5,544 bases of DNA, from NCBI GenBank assembly GCA_041654915.1, contig JBAZCO010000108.1, positions 1 to 5,544 of the forward strand, read 5' to 3'. A model generated the notes under the pieces. That model did no database searches. It was not told the DNA's origin and worked only from the letters and a program-made list of their open reading frames with translations. Position 1 is the stretch's first letter. Every line of letters starts with the position of its first letter. Shown here piece after piece: positions 4,543 to 5,544 of the stretch. Made by a program: the position numbers and the translations under genes. This DNA comes from JBAZCO01 sp041654915. Lineage in GTDB: Bacteria; Bacillota; Clostridia; Christensenellales; DTU072.

Positions 4543-5544
4543 GTGTTAAAACATCTCAAAACGGCAGCTGTCGTTTTAGTACTCGTTATGCTGTCGATTA
4601 TTACGGCCGCAGTTATCAAGAATGATACAGCGGGCATAAAGATAGATGTTGTTATTCATACCGAAAATGGCATAATTGCAGAAGCGGTGGAAAATTTAAA
4701 GGATATTCCCAATCCCCAAAAGAAAGGTTATAAGTTTTGCGGCTGGTTCGACAATCCCGAACTATATGGCGAAAGTGTTACTGCCCTTCCCACTCGGGGG
4801 AGGGTTACTCTTTATCCCAAATGGGAGGCGGATGTTTTTGCAGTGGCTTTTGATACTCGGGGCGGGACGGAGATTCCCGCACTAACAGGAGTATATGACA
4901 CTCCTTTTGCCTTCCCCAATCCGCCTACAAAAATAGGAAATACCTTTACGGGTTGGTTTATAGATAAAGAGTTAACTATTCCCTATGTTTTAAATAGGTT
5001 TGGCGCAGAGGACATCACCTTGTATGCGCAATGGACAGCCAATCCAATAACAATAACTTTTTGCGGTGAAAACGGCGAGGACTACGGCAAAAAATCCGTA
5101 CAGTATGGCGAACCGTTTGGAAAGTTACCTAATCCCACGAGGGAAGGATATACTTTTATTGCGTGGGTGGATGAGAGCGGCAGCAAGGCGGAAAGCACCG
5201 AAAGCATAAAAAGCCCTCAAGATATCACCCTCTATGCCCAATGGGAGGCAAAGACCAATGCGCTGATATTGGATAGTAACGGCGCTGAAGTACAGTCAAT
5301 TATCTTGCGGGTTTGCACAGGGGGCGAAGTAACGCTGCCCTCTAATGCATTTGAGAGGTCGGGTTTTTCTTTTGCAGGTTGGGCGGCAGACCCCGACGGC
5401 GATGTGCTATATTCTGACGGCGATGTATTTTGTGCAAAGACAGAGGAAGTAAATTTTCTATATGCAATATGGACACCTTTTTATCATCCTCCAACACTCC
5501 AAGCGAATGTGTCGGATAGTATATACGGTGAGCCGCTCAAAATA
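4543..5544 (+). CDS. Secreted InlB B-repeat (Listeria-Bacteroides repeat) protein, 3' end cut off
   Basis: The frame starts at GTG and stays open for 334 codons to the window edge, so the C-terminus is missing. Residues 1-6 (MLKHLK) are basic. About residues 8-25 form a hydrophobic segment ending IITAAV, a Sec signal peptide or N-terminal membrane anchor. Four repeats of the InlB-B/Flg_new type follow at about 33-97, 99-167, 168-237 and 238-311. Each has an extended strand, a PNP or similar turn, a GY/GF-x-F-x-x-W core (KGYKFCGWF, IGNTFTGWF, EGYTFIAWV, SGFSFAGWA), and most close with ITLYAQW or a variant (VTLYPKW, VNFLYAIW). Repeat 2 has the typical FDTRGGTEI opening. Such repeats are beta-grasp-like modules of surface proteins and adhesins. 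The last 20 residues (SDSIYGEPLKI) leave the repeat pattern and may begin an Ig-like or MBG-type domain. No LRR region or LPXTG is visible in this part. Ligand and exact function are unknown. Confidence 0.9.
   Translation, partial: MLKHLKTAAVVLVLVMLSIITAAVIKNDTAGIKIDVVIHTENGIIAEAVENLKDIPNPQKKGYKFCGWFDNPELYGESVTALPTRGRVTLYPKWEADVFAVAFDTRGGTEIPALTGVYDTPFAFPNPPTKIGNTFTGWFIDKELTIPYVLNRFGAEDITLYAQWTANPITITFCGENGEDYGKKSVQYGEPFGKLPNPTREGYTFIAWVDESGSKAESTESIKSPQDITLYAQWEAKTNALILDSNGAEVQSIILRVCTGGEVTLPSNAFERSGFSFAGWAADPDGDVLYSDGDVFCAKTEEVNFLYAIWTPFYHPPTLQANVSDSIYGEPLKI

Overview
The window is bacterial DNA of moderate-to-low GC with AT-rich intergenic regions. It most resembles a Clostridia-type Firmicute. 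This rests on the secA-prfB gene pair, a SecA with a long NBD2 insert and a C-terminal zinc motif, strong AGGAGG/GAGGT ribosome binding sites, extended -10 promoters, and a surface protein built from Listeria-Bacteroides (InlB B) repeats. A finer placement cannot be made from sequence reading alone.

Layout from left to right. Bases 1-40 hold a GC-rich hairpin followed by a T-run, which looks like a rho-independent terminator on the + strand for a gene outside the window. Bases 41-244 hold three tandem 62-64 bp AT-rich units, the last of which runs into the final codons of prfB. prfB (1330 down to 233, - strand) encodes release factor 2 with no programmed frameshift. secA (4007 down to 1335, - strand) lies 4 bp upstream of prfB, so the two very probably form one operon, read from an extended -10 promoter at 4057-4085.

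Bases 4008-4542 are a 535-bp divergent intergenic region without a convincing gene. It holds the secA promoter, a diverged direct duplication whose copies each carry a TCAAA-N3-TTTGA palindrome, a perfect 10-bp GC-containing palindrome, a long AT-rich hairpin followed by six T, and a second promoter. The hairpins between 4158 and 4404 could belong to an undescribed + strand structured RNA; this is the most speculative and most interesting point in the window. From 4543 to the right edge a + strand gene, starting with GTG and cut by the window end, encodes a secreted or membrane-anchored protein with four InlB-B-type repeats.

Functionally, SecA (export motor) and RF2 (termination at UGA/UAA) are core housekeeping proteins. 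The divergent surface protein carries an N-terminal signal/anchor and would be a plausible Sec client, but nothing in the sequence links their regulation.
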